DNA of 53,137 bases. Origin: Pseudomonas sp. HMWF032 (GTDB lineage Bacteria; Pseudomonadota; Gammaproteobacteria; Pseudomonadales; Pseudomonadaceae). A program made the position numbers and the translations under genes. Of this stretch, positions 26,920-35,613 are shown in pieces. The stretch spans positions 1 to 53,137 of the forward strand of contig NZ_QAIG01000011.1 of the NCBI RefSeq assembly GCF_003060885.1. Direction: 5' to 3'. The notes under the pieces are model-generated. The model worked only from the letters and a program-made list of their open reading frames with translations, searched no databases and was not told the DNA's origin. Position 1 is the first letter of the stretch; each line of letters begins with the position of its first letter.

Positions 26920-27420
26920 ATGTTGGTGATCCACCGCCGTATTGCCGCCCAGCCACACTGGGACGCCGAACTCGAACTGAGTTTCGAGGCCCGTAGCAAA
27001 AGCCGCCTGCGCTGCTTCAGCCGCACAGGCGAGGATGTCGGCCTGTTCCTCGAACGCGGCCAGCCCGCACTGCACGACGGCGAATACCTGCAAGCCGAAG
27101 ACGGCCGTATCGCACGTGTGTTCGCCCGCCCCGAGCCACTGCTGCACGTCACCTGCGCCAACGCCTTCGAACTGATGCGCGCCGCCTATCACCTGGGCAA
27201 CCGCCATGTCGCCCTGCAACTCGGTGATGGCTGGCTGCGCCTACCGGATGACTATGTGCTCAAGGCCATGCTCGAGCAGCTAGGTGCCACGGTGAAACTG
27301 ATCGAAGCGCCCTACCAACCCGAGCAAGGCGCATACGGCGGCGGCCATCACCACTCCCACGCCGGCGATGCCGAATTCAGCTATGCGCCGCGCCTGCATC
27401 AATTCGGTGCACGTAAGTGA
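26920..27420 (+). CDS. ureE: Urease accessory protein UreE (nickel chaperone)
   Basis: A 166-residue dimeric nickel donor for urease activation. The N-terminal peptide-binding domain (about 1-70) is followed by the metal-binding domain (ANAFELMRAAYHLGNRHVALQL) with the central His of GNRHV. The C-terminal tail GGGHHHSHAGD is His-rich. The ATG at 26920 begins MLVIHRRI as in family members. ureF follows with a 4-bp overlap. The urease structural genes and ureD are not in the window. Confidence 0.94.
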   Translation: MLVIHRRIAAQPHWDAELELSFEARSKSRLRCFSRTGEDVGLFLERGQPALHDGEYLQAEDGRIARVFARPEPLLHVTCANAFELMRAAYHLGNRHVALQLGDGWLRLPDDYVLKAMLEQLGATVKLIEAPYQPEQGAYGGGHHHSHAGDAEFSYAPRLHQFGARK

Positions 27421-28091
27421 ATAAAGCCTGGCAGCTACTCCGGCTCGCCAGTCCCCAGCTGCCGATTGGCGGTTACAGCTATTCCCAGGGTCTGGAAATG
27501 GCCGTGGAACAGGGCCTGGTCGATAGCGCAGAAAGCGCCCAGCGCTGGATTGCCGATCAGTTGCTGCTCAACCTCGCGCGCTTCGAGGCACCGCTGTTGC
27601 TCGCCCATTGCCAGGCCGCAGCCAACGAGGACTGGGCCCAGCTGCGCCAGCTCGCCGAACAGCAACGCGCCAGCCGTGAAACCCGTGAGCTGCGCCTGGA
27701 AAGCCGGCAGATGGGCTACTCCCTGCAGCAACTGCTCAGCGGCCTGCCGGAGCTGGATCAGCCGGCGCAGCAACTGTTTAGTGAACAGGACGAACCCGGC
27801 CTGGCCGTCGGCTGGGCGCTGGCGGCGCGGGCCTGGCAGATCGCACCGCAGGACGCCCTCGCCGCCTGGCTCTGGGGCTGGCTGGAAAACCAACTGGCGG
27901 TGCTGATGAAAACCCTGCCGCTGGGCCAGCAAGCCGCCCAGCGACTGACCTCACAGCTGTTGCCACTGCTCGATCAAGCGCAGCGCCAGGCCAGCGAACT
28001 GCAACCCGAACACTGGGGCAGCGCCGCCTTTGGCCTGGCCCTGACGAGCATGGCGCACGAGCGCCAATACAGCCGTTTATTTCGCTCTTGA
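27417..28091 (+). CDS. ureF: Urease accessory protein UreF
   Basis: A 224-residue all-helical protein that gates GTP hydrolysis by UreG in the UreDFG activation complex. Hallmarks are [29 protein letters not shown] at the N-terminus and a C-terminal [14 protein letters not shown]. The GTG start overlaps ureE by 4 bp. Confidence 0.94.
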   Translation: MNKAWQLLRLASPQLPIGGYSYSQGLEMAVEQGLVDSAESAQRWIADQLLLNLARFEAPLLLAHCQAAANEDWAQLRQLAEQQRASRETRELRLESRQMGYSLQQLLSGLPELDQPAQQLFSEQDEPGLAVGWALAARAWQIAPQDALAAWLWGWLENQLAVLMKTLPLGQQAAQRLTSQLLPLLDQAQRQASELQPEHWGSAAFGLALTSMAHERQYSRLFRS

Positions 28092-28110
28092 CGATAAGGA
28101 AGACACTCCC

Positions 28111-28725
28111 ATGAACAGCCAACCCCTGCGTGTCGGTATCGGTGGCCCGGTCGGCTCCGGCAAAACCGCCCTGACCCTGGCCCTGTGCCTGGCCTTGCGC
28201 GAGCGCTACAACCTCGCCGTGGTGACCAACGACATTTACACCCAAGAAGATGCACAGTTTCTGGTGCGCAATGAGGCCCTGGCCCCGGAGCGGATCATCG
28301 GCGTGGAGACCGGCGGCTGCCCGCACACCGCCATCCGCGAAGACGCCTCGATCAACCTGGAAGCCGTCGAACAGCTCAACCGGCGCTTTCCGGGCTTGGA
28401 CCTGATCATCGTTGAATCCGGCGGTGACAACCTCTCGGCCACCTTCAGCCCTGAACTGTCGGACCTGACGATCTACGTGATCGATGTCTCTGCCGGCGAC
28501 AAGCTGCCGCGCAAGGGTGGTCCGGGCATCTGCAAGTCTGACCTGCTGGTGATCAACAAAATCGACCTGGCCCCACTGGTCGGCGCATCGCTGGACGTGA
28601 TGGAACGCGACACCCTGAAAATGCGCGGCGAAAAACCGTTCGTGTTCAGCAACCAGAAGGTTGGCCAGGGGCTCGACCAGATCATCGCCTTTATCGAGCA
28701 GCACGGCATGCTCAACGCCGCCTGA
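28111..28725 (+). CDS. ureG: Urease accessory GTPase UreG
   Basis: A 204-residue SIMIBI GTPase that powers nickel insertion into urease. The P-loop [10 protein letters not shown] starts near residue 12. The CPH metal motif is in [17 protein letters not shown], and [11 protein letters not shown] provides the guanine-specificity NKxD motif. AAGGAAG precedes the ATG. It is the third gene of the ureEFG unit. Confidence 0.96.
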   Translation: MNSQPLRVGIGGPVGSGKTALTLALCLALRERYNLAVVTNDIYTQEDAQFLVRNEALAPERIIGVETGGCPHTAIREDASINLEAVEQLNRRFPGLDLIIVESGGDNLSATFSPELSDLTIYVIDVSAGDKLPRKGGPGICKSDLLVINKIDLAPLVGASLDVMERDTLKMRGEKPFVFSNQKVGQGLDQIIAFIEQHGMLNAA

Positions 28726-28752
28726 GAACCCATTCAGTCAAGGAGACACCCC

Positions 28753-29325
28753 ATGAACCTGCGTAAATCGCTGTTCGCCATCGCCCTGTTTCTCAGCCCC
28801 GCAGTGGCCTTCGCTCACGCTGGCCACGATCACTCCGGATGGATGGCCGGTTTGGCGCACCCGGTATTCGGCCTCGACCACCTGCTGGCCATGCTCGCCG
28901 TCGGTCTGTGGGCCGCGCAGCAATCCGGCGCGGCGCGCTGGGCGCTGCCATTGACCTTTGTTGGCAGCATGCTGGTCGGCGGCCTGCTGGGCTTTAACGG
29001 CCTGGAAATGCCGCTGATGGAAACCGGCATCGCCGCCTCGGTATTGGCCTTTGGCTTGCTGGTGGCCGTGGCCATTCGCCTGCCGATGGTGATCGCCATC
29101 GCCCTGACCGCACTGTTCGCCCTGACCCACGGCGTCGCCCACGGTCTGGAGCTGCCGGAGCTGGCCAGCCCATGGGGTTATGCCGCCGGTTTCGTGGTTG
29201 CCACGGCGGCCCTGCACGCCAGTGGCTATGCCCTGGTGCGTCTGCTGCCCCAAGCCGCTGCACCGGTGGTGCGCGTACTTGGCGCCGCCTCGGCAGTCAC
29301 CGGCGCCTGGCTGCTGGCCGGCTGA
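28753..29325 (+). CDS. ureJ: HupE/UreJ family nickel (metal) permease
   Basis: A 190-residue membrane protein with a signal-like first segment (MNLRKSLFAIALFLSPAVAFA), then HAGHDHSGWMAGLAHPVFGLDHLLAMLAVG, the family's metal-binding His/Asp motif in the first helix, and five or six further transmembrane helices, one with LTHGVAHGLELP. It probably imports nickel for urease maturation, as the location directly after ureG suggests. AAGGAGA precedes the ATG. The substrate (Ni2+ or Co2+) is inferred. Confidence 0.88.
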   Translation: MNLRKSLFAIALFLSPAVAFAHAGHDHSGWMAGLAHPVFGLDHLLAMLAVGLWAAQQSGAARWALPLTFVGSMLVGGLLGFNGLEMPLMETGIAASVLAFGLLVAVAIRLPMVIAIALTALFALTHGVAHGLELPELASPWGYAAGFVVATAALHASGYALVRLLPQAAAPVVRVLGAASAVTGAWLLAG

Positions 29326-29491
29326 GTTGCTGGCTCGGATGGACGACCAGCGTTCACCTTCATATTGCCAAGCCGCGCTGACCGCAAAGGTCGCTCGGCT
29401 GGCGCATTTTGCCTCTCGTGTGGCCTTCATGGCTTTGTCATAGTCGAGGTGTATCAAGCACAGCCTGTCTGACCTGCCTGGAATCCTCCAT

Positions 29492-30406
29492 ATGCTTCGC
29501 ATCATCCGTTTTATTTCAATTCCCTTGATGTTGCTGGCCATCGCCTTAGGCGTGCTGGCACTGACCAGCACGCCAGCCACACCGCCTGCCGTAGTGAGCA
29601 CACTGGGCGAACAGCCTCTGGTCATCGCTCACCGCGGCGGTAAAGGATTGTGGCCAGAGAACAGCCTGTTCGCCTTCGAGCGCGCCAAGGATCTGGGCGT
29701 GGACATGCTGGAAATGGACCTGCACCTGTCCAGTGACGGCGAGCTGGTGGTGATCCATGACCGTACGCTGGATCGCACCACCAATGGTGAAGGCCCGGTT
29801 GCCGCGCTTAGCCTGGCGCAGCTGCAAGCGCTGGACGCCGGTTACCGCTGGAGTGCCGATGGTGGCCAGAGCTATCCCTACCGTGGCCAGGGCATCCGCA
29901 TTCCGCGCTTTGCCGAGGTGCTGCAGCGCTTCCCTGAAACACCCAAGGTCATCGAAATTAAGGTTCCGGACGTTGGCATGGAAACGCACGTGTGCGAAGC
30001 CCTGACCAAGCACCAGCAACGCGACAAGGTAATTGTCGGTAGCTTCTATGATCGCAGCCTGCAACTGTTCCGCGAACAATGCCCCGGTGTCGCCACATCA
30101 GCGGGCCCTGGCTCGGTACGCCTGCTGGTGGCACTCAACTGGGTCGGTCTGGGCAGCCTACTGTCACCCTCTTACCAGGCATTGCAGATTCCCGAAAGTT
30201 ACGAAGGCTTGCCAATGGCCACTCCGAGCCTGTTCAAGACTGCCAGCGAGCGCGGCTTGAATGTGCAACTGTGGACCATCAATGAACAGCCCGATATGCG
30301 CCGACTGCTCGACCTGGGGGCCAATGCACTGATTACCGACTATCCAGATCGCGCCCTGCAGGTGCTGGGGCGCTCAACCGGCATCAGCGCAGCCCAAGCC
30401 GACTAA
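29492..30406 (+). CDS. Glycerophosphodiester phosphodiesterase, membrane-anchored
   Basis: A 304-residue protein. An N-terminal hydrophobic segment (about 4-25) tethers or exports the GDPD TIM barrel (about 42-295). The catalytic His47 is in IAHRGGKGLWPENS, the metal ligands in EMDLHLSSDG, the second catalytic His in VIHDRTLDRTTNG, and the C-terminal WTINEQPDM and LITDYPD strands are present. It hydrolyses glycerophosphodiesters to glycerol-3-phosphate and an alcohol. No operon partner is visible. Confidence 0.93.
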   Translation: MLRIIRFISIPLMLLAIALGVLALTSTPATPPAVVSTLGEQPLVIAHRGGKGLWPENSLFAFERAKDLGVDMLEMDLHLSSDGELVVIHDRTLDRTTNGEGPVAALSLAQLQALDAGYRWSADGGQSYPYRGQGIRIPRFAEVLQRFPETPKVIEIKVPDVGMETHVCEALTKHQQRDKVIVGSFYDRSLQLFREQCPGVATSAGPGSVRLLVALNWVGLGSLLSPSYQALQIPESYEGLPMATPSLFKTASERGLNVQLWTINEQPDMRRLLDLGANALITDYPDRALQVLGRSTGISAAQAD

Positions 30407-30478
30407 TCATACTGTACAAAAAATAGCCAACCCTACTCAGGCCAGCCCCAGTCTGGCCTGAGCACAGGCATACGCAGG

Positions 30479-30500
30479 TTATCCACAGATCGCTCCACAG
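30479..30500 (+). repeat. DnaA-box repeat unit, copy 1
   Basis: A 22-bp unit composed of TTATCCACAG, two bases, then CGCTCCACAG. It matches the second copy at 30851 in 20 of 22 positions, so more than the 9-bp DnaA box is conserved, including a second CCACAG half-box 12 bp downstream. Confidence 0.75.
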
Positions 30501-30850
30501 CAACTTGGGATAAGTACTCAGCGAGATGCCTATGCCTTGCCGTAAACCCTTGAAAAAACGTGATTATCGCTTGACTCAGCGAACGTGAAGTGAAGTCAAG
30601 AAAGCACACAGCAAGCTGTTCAAAAAACGATCAATCAGCGAAAAGCCAGGCACTCCAAGCCTCGCAAGCAGCCATACCGAAGTTATCAACAGCTCTACCC
30701 ACAATAGTCGTGGACAACTTCAGCACTCACCACAACGCCCTGAATAACCAGCTTAAGCTGTTGTTTCTACGTGAAATATTTGACTGCTCAAAAAACACAC
30801 AAGCCCCGCAGACTGCCAGCAGACTAAGCGCACACGCGCCTACACCCACC

Positions 30851-30872
30851 TTATCCACAGTTCACTCCACAG
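30851..30872 (+). repeat. DnaA-box repeat unit, copy 2
   Basis: The second copy of the 22-bp unit: TTATCCACAG, two bases, then CACTCCACAG. It begins 372 bp after the first and in the same orientation. Confidence 0.75.
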
Positions 30873-31017
30873 TCTTTGTGCACAACTAATCATCGCATGC
30901 GACTGCACTGTGCATAAGTACAGTCATGGCGACTGACTATGGATGCCATCAATACAATCAACAGTCCGACTGCCGAGCAGCGGCGTATGGTCATGCCATC
31001 ACCCAAGGAGATGTGCC

Positions 31018-31089
31018 ATGCCAATCCATGACCTGTTACGCAGCCTGCTCGCCGCCTATGCCGGAGGTGCCAGCGGCAGCAGCGATTAA
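31018..31089 (+). CDS. Possible 23-residue small protein
   Basis: A short frame with a well-placed AAGGAG 7 nt before its ATG. The product begins MPIHDLLRSLLAAYAGG and ends in a Gly/Ser tail; the first 15 residues could form an amphipathic helix. I do not recognise it. Support is only the ribosome-binding site and the plausible composition, so it may be chance. Confidence 0.35.
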   Translation: MPIHDLLRSLLAAYAGGASGSSD

Positions 31090-31229
31090 CCCAGCCTTTT
31101 TCGTGCAGCACGACAACCGCGTGACGCCAGCCTATGGCTGACGGGCATCGACTCACGTATAAATCTGCGCACTGTCACCTGCTGCTTTATCAGGTGATGA
31201 CCCCAAAACCACGAAAGGAATCCCCTGCA

Positions 31230-32171
31230 ATGGCCGGCGCTAGCCTGTTAACCCTGCTCGATGATATTGCCGCAGTGCTTGATGACGTGGCAGTGATGAC
31301 CAAAGTGGCTGCCAAGAAAACTGCCGGCGTGCTTGGCGACGACCTGGCACTGAATGCCCAACAGGTCACCGGAGTGCGTGCCGAACGAGAGCTGCCAGTT
31401 GTCTGGGCCGTGGCCAAAGGCTCATTTATCAACAAACTGATTCTGGTGCCGGCAGCCCTGCTGATCAGCGCTTTCGCGCCCTGGGCGGTGACACCACTGC
31501 TGATGTTTGGCGGTGCCTTCCTCTGCTACGAGGGCTTCGAGAAGCTCGCGCACAAGTTTCTGCATAGCCACCCCGATAACCAGGCGCAGCAACAAGAACT
31601 GCTGCAGGCGGTGGCCGATCCCGAAGTCGACCTGTTGGCATTCGAGCAGAACAAGATCAAAGGTGCGATCCGCACCGACTTTATTCTCTCCGCAGAAATC
31701 ATCGCCATCACCCTCGGCACCGTGGCCCTGGCCAGTTTCGGCAAGCAGGTCGCGGTGCTCTCGGGTATCGCCCTGCTGATGACAGTCGGGGTCTACGGCT
31801 TGGTGGCAGGTATCGTCAAGCTCGATGACGCCGGCCTTTACCTCAACCAGCGCACCGGCGAAGGCCCTGGCCGCCGCCTGCAGCGCGCCCTTGGCCGTGG
31901 CCTGCTGCTAACCGCCCCCTACCTGATGAAAGCCCTGTCGATTCTTGGCACCGCCGCGATGTTTATGGTCGGCGGCGGCATTCTTATCCATGGCGTGGAC
32001 TCAGCCCAACAATGGGTAAATGCACTAGCTGAGGGTGTTGCAGTCAGCAGCGGCCTGCTCGCGGCCTTACTGCCGACCCTGCTTAACGCCGTCGCGGGGA
32101 TCATCGCCGGGGCCATCGCCCTGCTGCTGGTCAGCCTGCTTGCACGGATCTGGAAAGCCCTCAAGCGCTAA
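31230..32171 (+). CDS. DUF808 (YedI) family inner-membrane protein
   Basis: A 313-residue protein beginning [23 protein letters not shown] and continuing [24 protein letters not shown], the family signature. About six hydrophobic helices follow (near 70-100, 155-205, 230-260 and 275-305), with a cytoplasmic segment around [13 protein letters not shown]. The function is unknown. GAAAGGAA precedes the ATG at 31230; the longer in-frame start at 31134 lies in the gene-poor region. It converges on the transglutaminase gene with a 4-bp overlap. Confidence 0.9.
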   Translation: MAGASLLTLLDDIAAVLDDVAVMTKVAAKKTAGVLGDDLALNAQQVTGVRAERELPVVWAVAKGSFINKLILVPAALLISAFAPWAVTPLLMFGGAFLCYEGFEKLAHKFLHSHPDNQAQQQELLQAVADPEVDLLAFEQNKIKGAIRTDFILSAEIIAITLGTVALASFGKQVAVLSGIALLMTVGVYGLVAGIVKLDDAGLYLNQRTGEGPGRRLQRALGRGLLLTAPYLMKALSILGTAAMFMVGGGILIHGVDSAQQWVNALAEGVAVSSGLLAALLPTLLNAVAGIIAGAIALLLVSLLARIWKALKR

Positions 32172-33064
32172 TTCGACAGCGGCAGCACCGTGACCTGCAC
32201 CTCGGGGTCATGGCTGCCGCCGCCGAGAATCACCCCACGCAGCGGCGAAACATCGGCAAAATCACGGCCCCAGGCCAGGGTGATATGTTCCAGCGCCGGG
32301 CGGATATTGTTGGTCGGGTCGAAATCCACCCAGCCCTGCTGCGGGCAAAACACCGAGACCCAGGCATGCGAAGCATCGGCACCGATCAGCCGGGGCTGGC
32401 CGGGCGGTGGCTGGGTCAGCAGGTAACCACTGACATAGCGCGCCGAAAGGCCCATAGAGCGCAGGCAGGCGAGCATCAGGTGGGCAAAGTCCTGACACAC
32501 GCCACGGCGTTCCTCCAGCACCTGTAACAGCGGCGTGGCCACCTGGGTCGCCGCGGCATCAAAGCTGAACTCGGCAAAGATCTTCTGCATCAGCCCGTCC
32601 ACCGCTGCCAGCAGCGGGCGACCGGGGCTGAAGCAGTCAGCCGCATACTCGGCAAACACCTGCTTGAGGTGCACATAGGGCGACTCGAAACGAAAACGCG
32701 TCGCCTCCAGCACCTCAGGCAACAGTGCCTGACCGCTGTAGCGCAGCGCCGTACGGGCCGCTTCCCAGGGCGGCGACGCCTGCAGCTCCAACGCTGGCCG
32801 CGCCAGCACTTCGACCTGCAAGCGCGCACTGACCTTGAGTTCGTTATGCGGGCGCTCGAACACCAGGCGGGTCAGTGGGTTGCCGAACACATCCAGGGCA
32901 TCCTGGCGCTGGCACGGCTGCGGGCTGACCAGCAGTTGCTGTTCATGGTTGCGCTGCCAGGGGCAGGCGCGCGGCCACAGGTGCGCCAGCTGCTGGGCCA
33001 GCGACACCGGGCTGGCGTAGCGGTAATGGGTGTCGTGAAGTATCTGGTAGAAGGCGCTGCTCAT
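32168..33064 (-). CDS. Transglutaminase-like protein (gene 3 of ATP-grasp/amidoligase operon)
   Basis: A 298-residue protein. The N-terminal bacterial transglutaminase-associated domain (about 1-90; [27 protein letters not shown]) is followed by a papain-fold core with catalytic Cys near 189 ([29 protein letters not shown]), His in [22 protein letters not shown] and the Asp of that last segment. Such proteins may hydrolyse or transfer peptide amide bonds. It is the last gene of a three-gene unit, its start overlapping the ATP-grasp gene's stop by 4 bp. The substrate is unknown. Confidence 0.88.
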   Translation of the reverse strand: MSSAFYQILHDTHYRYASPVSLAQQLAHLWPRACPWQRNHEQQLLVSPQPCQRQDALDVFGNPLTRLVFERPHNELKVSARLQVEVLARPALELQASPPWEAARTALRYSGQALLPEVLEATRFRFESPYVHLKQVFAEYAADCFSPGRPLLAAVDGLMQKIFAEFSFDAAATQVATPLLQVLEERRGVCQDFAHLMLACLRSMGLSARYVSGYLLTQPPPGQPRLIGADASHAWVSVFCPQQGWVDFDPTNNIRPALEHITLAWGRDFADVSPLRGVILGGGSHDPEVQVTVLPLSN

Positions 33065-35553
33065 GAGGATTGCGTCCGCTGGCTGGCGTCGACATGCACA
33101 AAGAAGCGCAAGCCTAAACGGTCGGAGATGTCCGCACTGGCCTGGCTGATGCTTTCCAGCAGCCCAGACAAACCATCCAGCACCTCCTGCACGCTCGCCG
33201 CGCCAAACAGCGGATTCTCCAGGCTGGCCAGACTAAAGCGCGCCAGTTGCCCTTCCAGGTGTTTCAGCCGGCGCTCGCTGGGCAGCTCGAAGCGCTCACC
33301 CAGGCGCGCCAGCGAGCGCAGCAGGGTGCGCACCTGAAACAGCACGGCATGCGGGTTCTGCTCATCCAACAGCAACAGGTCGAGCACTGGAATCAACTGC
33401 GCGGAAGCCAGGTAACGGGTGCGGTAGGTGATGCTGCTGTTGCCCAGCTCCAGCAGCCATTCCAGTGCCGACTGGTCCTGCGCTGCGCTGCTACGCAGAA
33501 AGTTCGCCAAGCTGTCGCAGAGAAACTGCAGACGCTCGATACAGCGGCCGATCATCAGAAAGCGCCAGCCGTCATCACGGGTCATGTCATCCAGGGCAAA
33601 GCCTGAGAGCGCCGCCAGCGACAGCAGCAGACGGTCGAGAAAATCCAGTAACTCGCCGAAGTCGGCCTGCTCGCAGCTCAACCCCTGGGCCTCACGCTGT
33701 AATTCGAGCAGGGCCTGCCAGTTGGCCTGGGACAGCTTGCCGCGTACGCTGCCAGCCACCCACTGCAAGCGCTGTAGATTACCGCGCAGGCTGTCCGGCC
33801 AGTCCTCGCCCAGTAGTGCTTCAAGCAGGCGCTGCTGCAGTTCGCCGCGCTCGGCATCCGGCAGCAAGCCCAGGCTTTCGGCCAGGCTCAAGGCGGTTTG
33901 CAGGGCTTGCGGGTCATCGTCGTCATCCACATAGCGCGCCAGCATGATGCGCAGCAGCCGCGCACCGTCCTCGCAGCGTTCGCTGTAGCGGCCGAACCAG
34001 TAGAGGTTTTCCACCACCCTTGAGGGCAGATAGGGGTCACTGCGCACCAGATCGGCCACGCCCAGCGGGCGCAGCCATTGCCAGGGCTCGCCGCCGGCAT
34101 GCCGTTCACCGAGCACCCAGGTGTCCTTGCTGGCACCGCCGCGCTGCATCGACACCACTTCGGCGTCAGCTTCGGCGGCTACCCGGGTCAGGCCGCCGGG
34201 CATGACCCGATAACCGTCGGCACTCGCCACGGCGAATACCCGCATGCCGATGGCGCGCGGCGCCAGTTGGCCTTCTTCAGGCTGCCAGACCGGGGCCTGC
34301 GACAGCTGCGCCAGCGCCTGGGCAACATAGGCGTAAGGCCGCGCCTTGAGCCGCTCAGCCAACTCAGCGCGCTGCGCTTCATCCAGATCGCGGCCAAACA
34401 CCGGGGCAAAACTCTGCGAGGGAAAGCTGGCGCGCACCAGCAACTCGTCGAGCTGCTCCAGAGCCTTATCCAGCACCGGCGGCTCGCCGCACCACCAACT
34501 GGCGACACTCGGCAGCAGCAGTTCTTCGCCCAGTAGTTTTTCTGCGATGGCCGGCAGAAAGCCCGGCAAGCCTGGAGATTCCAACACGCCACTGCCGAGG
34601 GCATTGGCCACCAGCACATTGCCTTGGCGCACCGCTTCGAGCAGGCCAGGCACGCCGAGGGCCGAGTCGGTGCGCAATTCCAGCGGGTCGCAGAAGTCAT
34701 CATCCAGACGGCGCAGCACCGCATGCACGCGGCGCAGGCCGGCCAGGGTCTTCAGATAGACCTTGGCATCGCGCACAGTCAGGTCGCTGCCTTCCACCAA
34801 GGGATAGCCGAGCTGGCGCGCCAGGTACAGGTGCTCGAAATAACTCTCGTTGAAACGCCCCGGGGTGAGCAGCACCACCAGCGGTGTTTCACTGCCAGCC
34901 GGGGCCTGGCGCGCCAGGGTGTCCTGCAGGGTACGGAAGAAACCGGCCAGGTACTGCACGCGCAGATCGCGGTACAGCTCGGGAAAGGCGCGCGAAACAA
35001 TCTGCCGGTTTTCCAGGGCATAACCGGCGCCAGACGGCGCCTGGGTGCGGTCGGCGGTGACCCACCAGCGGCCATCCGGGGCGCGGGCCAGATCCACCGC
35101 ATACAGGTGCAGATAGGTGCCGCCGGGCGGCTGCACACCCTGACAGGGCCACAGGTAGTTGTTGTGACCAAACACCAGCTCAGCCGGCAACAGCCCGTCT
35201 GCCAGCAGTTGCTGTGGGCCATACAGGTCGGCCAACACGGCATTCAGCAAACCGGCACGCTGCGCCACGCCGGCGGCGATCTGCTGCCATTCTTCGGCCG
35301 GGATCAGATTGGGCAGCAGGTCCAGCTCCCACGGCCGGTCGGCGCCATCAGGGTCGGCGTAAACGTTGTAGGTCACGCCATTTTCCTGAATCTGCCTGGC
35401 CAGCAAGGCCTGACGCTGCGCCAGCTGCGCCGGGCTGCTGCGCTGCAAACGCTCTAACAGCAGGCGCCAGTGCGGGCGCACCTGACCGTCTGCGTCGAAC
35501 AGTTCATGGTAAGCCCCTGGTGTCAGGGGGTAGTCGGCAAGCAGGTCGGGCAT
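33061..35553 (-). CDS. Circularly permuted ATP-grasp ligase fused to alpha-E domain
   Basis: An 830-residue fusion. Residues about 1-480 are a type 2 circularly permuted ATP-grasp domain (NGVTYNVYADPDGADRPWELDLLPNLI; DGRWWVTADRTQAPSGAGYALENR; VVLLTPGRFNESYFEHLYLARQLG; EGSDLTVRDAKVYLKTL). Residues about 505-815 are the all-helical alpha-E domain (PSRVVENLYWFGRYSERCEDGARLLRIML; GRCIERLQFLCDSL). In many bacteria the two parts are separate adjacent genes. ATP-grasp domains form amide bonds, so with the flanking transglutaminases and amidoligase it is predicted to build or modify a peptide. No product is established for the family. Confidence 0.9.
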   Translation of the reverse strand: MPDLLADYPLTPGAYHELFDADGQVRPHWRLLLERLQRSSPAQLAQRQALLARQIQENGVTYNVYADPDGADRPWELDLLPNLIPAEEWQQIAAGVAQRAGLLNAVLADLYGPQQLLADGLLPAELVFGHNNYLWPCQGVQPPGGTYLHLYAVDLARAPDGRWWVTADRTQAPSGAGYALENRQIVSRAFPELYRDLRVQYLAGFFRTLQDTLARQAPAGSETPLVVLLTPGRFNESYFEHLYLARQLGYPLVEGSDLTVRDAKVYLKTLAGLRRVHAVLRRLDDDFCDPLELRTDSALGVPGLLEAVRQGNVLVANALGSGVLESPGLPGFLPAIAEKLLGEELLLPSVASWWCGEPPVLDKALEQLDELLVRASFPSQSFAPVFGRDLDEAQRAELAERLKARPYAYVAQALAQLSQAPVWQPEEGQLAPRAIGMRVFAVASADGYRVMPGGLTRVAAEADAEVVSMQRGGASKDTWVLGERHAGGEPWQWLRPLGVADLVRSDPYLPSRVVENLYWFGRYSERCEDGARLLRIMLARYVDDDDDPQALQTALSLAESLGLLPDAERGELQQRLLEALLGEDWPDSLRGNLQRLQWVAGSVRGKLSQANWQALLELQREAQGLSCEQADFGELLDFLDRLLLSLAALSGFALDDMTRDDGWRFLMIGRCIERLQFLCDSLANFLRSSAAQDQSALEWLLELGNSSITYRTRYLASAQLIPVLDLLLLDEQNPHAVLFQVRTLLRSLARLGERFELPSERRLKHLEGQLARFSLASLENPLFGAASVQEVLDGLSGLLESISQASADISDRLGLRFFVHVDASQRTQSS

Positions 35554-35586
35554 GGCAGGCTCGATAAGACGATCACGGGCAGCGCG

Positions 35587-35612
35587 CCCCTCGCCCCGTT
35601 ATGGGTGAGGGG
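35587..35612. repeat. Intra-operon hairpin between amidoligase and ATP-grasp genes
   Basis: CCCCTC (35587-35592) and GAGGGG (35607-35612) are complementary, extended inward by CCC/GGG with one mismatch, giving a stable hairpin just after the amidoligase stop codon. No U run follows on the minus strand, so RNA stabilisation or an intergenic palindrome is likelier than termination. Confidence 0.5.
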
Positions 35613-35613
35613 G

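Larger units (their letters stand above)
30407..31229. other. 823-bp gene-poor region with DnaA boxes
   Basis: No convincing protein gene other than one possible 23-codon frame at 31018. On the plus strand, perfect DnaA boxes TTATCCACA lie at 30479 and 30851; on the minus strand a match to TTWTNCACA (TTATGCACA) lies at 30909-30917. Near matches are TTATCAACA at 30683, TTGTGCACA at 30876, and minus-strand TTGTCCACG at 30709 and TTATCCCAA at 30505. An inverted pair CTTGACT/AGTCAAG is at 30570-30600. There is no dnaA, dnaN, rpmH or mnmG nearby, so this is not the usual Pseudomonas oriC locus. Confidence 0.7.

Noticed and set aside
30590..30889. 99-codon plus-strand frame in the DnaA-box region
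   Set aside because: No ribosome-binding site, Ser/Thr/Ala-rich unstructured product and overlap with several DnaA boxes.
30479..30917. Chromosomal origin of replication
   Set aside because: The genes that flank oriC in Pseudomonas (rpmH, dnaA, dnaN) are absent and no extended AT-rich melting region is evident.
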